Below are positions 63,804 to 64,000 of a stretch of 64,000 bases of DNA, one piece after another. A model generated the notes under the pieces. That model ran no database searches, was not told the origin of the DNA, and saw nothing but the letters and a program-made list of their open reading frames with translations. Numbering within the stretch: the first letter of the stretch is position 1; each line of letters opens with the position of its first letter. The stretch spans positions 572 through 64,571 of the forward strand of contig NZ_LMCW01000034.1 of the NCBI RefSeq assembly GCF_001424945.1, in the 5' to 3' direction. This stretch comes from Rhizobium sp. Root1203 (GTDB lineage Bacteria; Pseudomonadota; Alphaproteobacteria; Rhizobiales; Rhizobiaceae). The position numbers were made by a program, and so were the translations under genes.

Positions 63804-63822
63804 GCCCGCCGGCAAAGCGGGC
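63804..63822 (-). terminator. Terminator of the CsbD gene
   Basis: Read on the minus strand, GCCCGC-TTTGCCG-GCGGGC is a perfect 6-bp GC stem with a seven-base loop followed by TTT. It lies 57 bp after the CsbD stop codon. A Rho-independent terminator is likely. Confidence 0.6.
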
Positions 63823-63879
63823 CTCCATTCGTTTTAACAATCCGGTGCGGAGATAGCGTCCGTCAAGGACGTTCAACAG

Positions 63880-64000
63880 TTAGTGCCAGGTCTGCCTGCC
63901 GTACCAGTCGTCAATATCTGTTCTGGCCCGGTCTCTCTCCAAGCCATAGCGCTCCTGGATCTTGCCTTCCAGTTGTTCGCGCTTGCCGTTGATCTGGTCA
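63880..64000 (-). CDS. CsbD-like stress protein, 3' part only
   Basis: The last 40 codons are in the window; the start lies beyond base 64000. DQINGKREQLEGKIQERYGL followed by ERDRARTDIDDWYGRQTWH and a stop is the C-terminal half of CsbD-family proteins, small hydrophilic proteins of the general stress response in many bacteria. Full members have about 65-70 residues, so roughly 25-30 are missing. A terminator follows. Confidence 0.85.
   Translation of the reverse strand, partial: DQINGKREQLEGKIQERYGLERDRARTDIDDWYGRQTWH

Overview
The window looks like an accessory part of a Rhizobiaceae genome (Rhizobium, Agrobacterium or Ensifer type). It is GC-rich, dense in ABC importers with LacI, ROK and SorC regulators, and carries small families typical of the order: DUF982 (twice), DUF1127, DUF992, CsbD, DUF882 and short XRE proteins. 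I see no rRNA, tRNA, CRISPR array, intact insertion sequence or replication origin. Bases 1-131 hold no gene I can support.

Layout. (1) 0.1-9.6 kb, signalling: an OmpR-type two-component pair, a glutamate-receptor-like ion channel lacking the K+ filter motif, an XRE regulator with a small partner, a membrane-tailed adenylate cyclase, a PAP2 phosphatase, a second two-component pair and a PAS protein. (2) 9.7-17.8 kb, one apparent operon: LacI regulator, amino-acid-type binding protein, an enlarged permease, a GH1 beta-glucosidase and a 1010-residue kinase/M23/aminotransferase fusion. No ATPase is present. (3) 17.9-24.1 kb: ThuA-like protein and a sugar-binding protein, divergent from LacI, DUF2264 and 2-hydroxyacid dehydrogenase genes. 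A 54-residue membrane protein follows. (4) 24.4-32.1 kb, minus strand: ROK regulator, M20 deacylase, two paralogous binding proteins, a permease, a YhfX-like PLP enzyme and a single-domain ATPase. (5) 32.2-35.2 kb: methyltransferase, cold-shock protein, DUF882 protein.

(6) 35.2-47.8 kb is the most interesting block. MtnK, MtnA, a split transketolase and a RuBisCO-like protein form one tight operon. It diverges, across a perfect 11-bp inverted repeat, from a complete ribose-type ABC importer. A class II aldolase/short-chain dehydrogenase fusion and a SorC regulator lie beyond. Together they suggest uptake, phosphorylation, isomerisation and cleavage of a 5-modified ribose such as 5-methylthioribose or 5-deoxyribose, with transketolase where the known RLP route uses a cupin.

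(7) 47.9-53.4 kb: a TRAP-permease relic, a luciferase-like monooxygenase, a quinone-reductase-like gene divergent from an HxlR regulator, and a winged-helix/TolB-like/TPR protein divergent from a DUF1127 protein. (8) 53.5-64 kb: exonuclease III, PPK2, a second cold-shock gene with almost the same leader as the first, small stress-type proteins (one frameshifted), an operon consistent with trans-3-hydroxyproline catabolism, a shrunken group II intron-like relic, a DUF992 protein and the end of a CsbD gene cut by the window edge.
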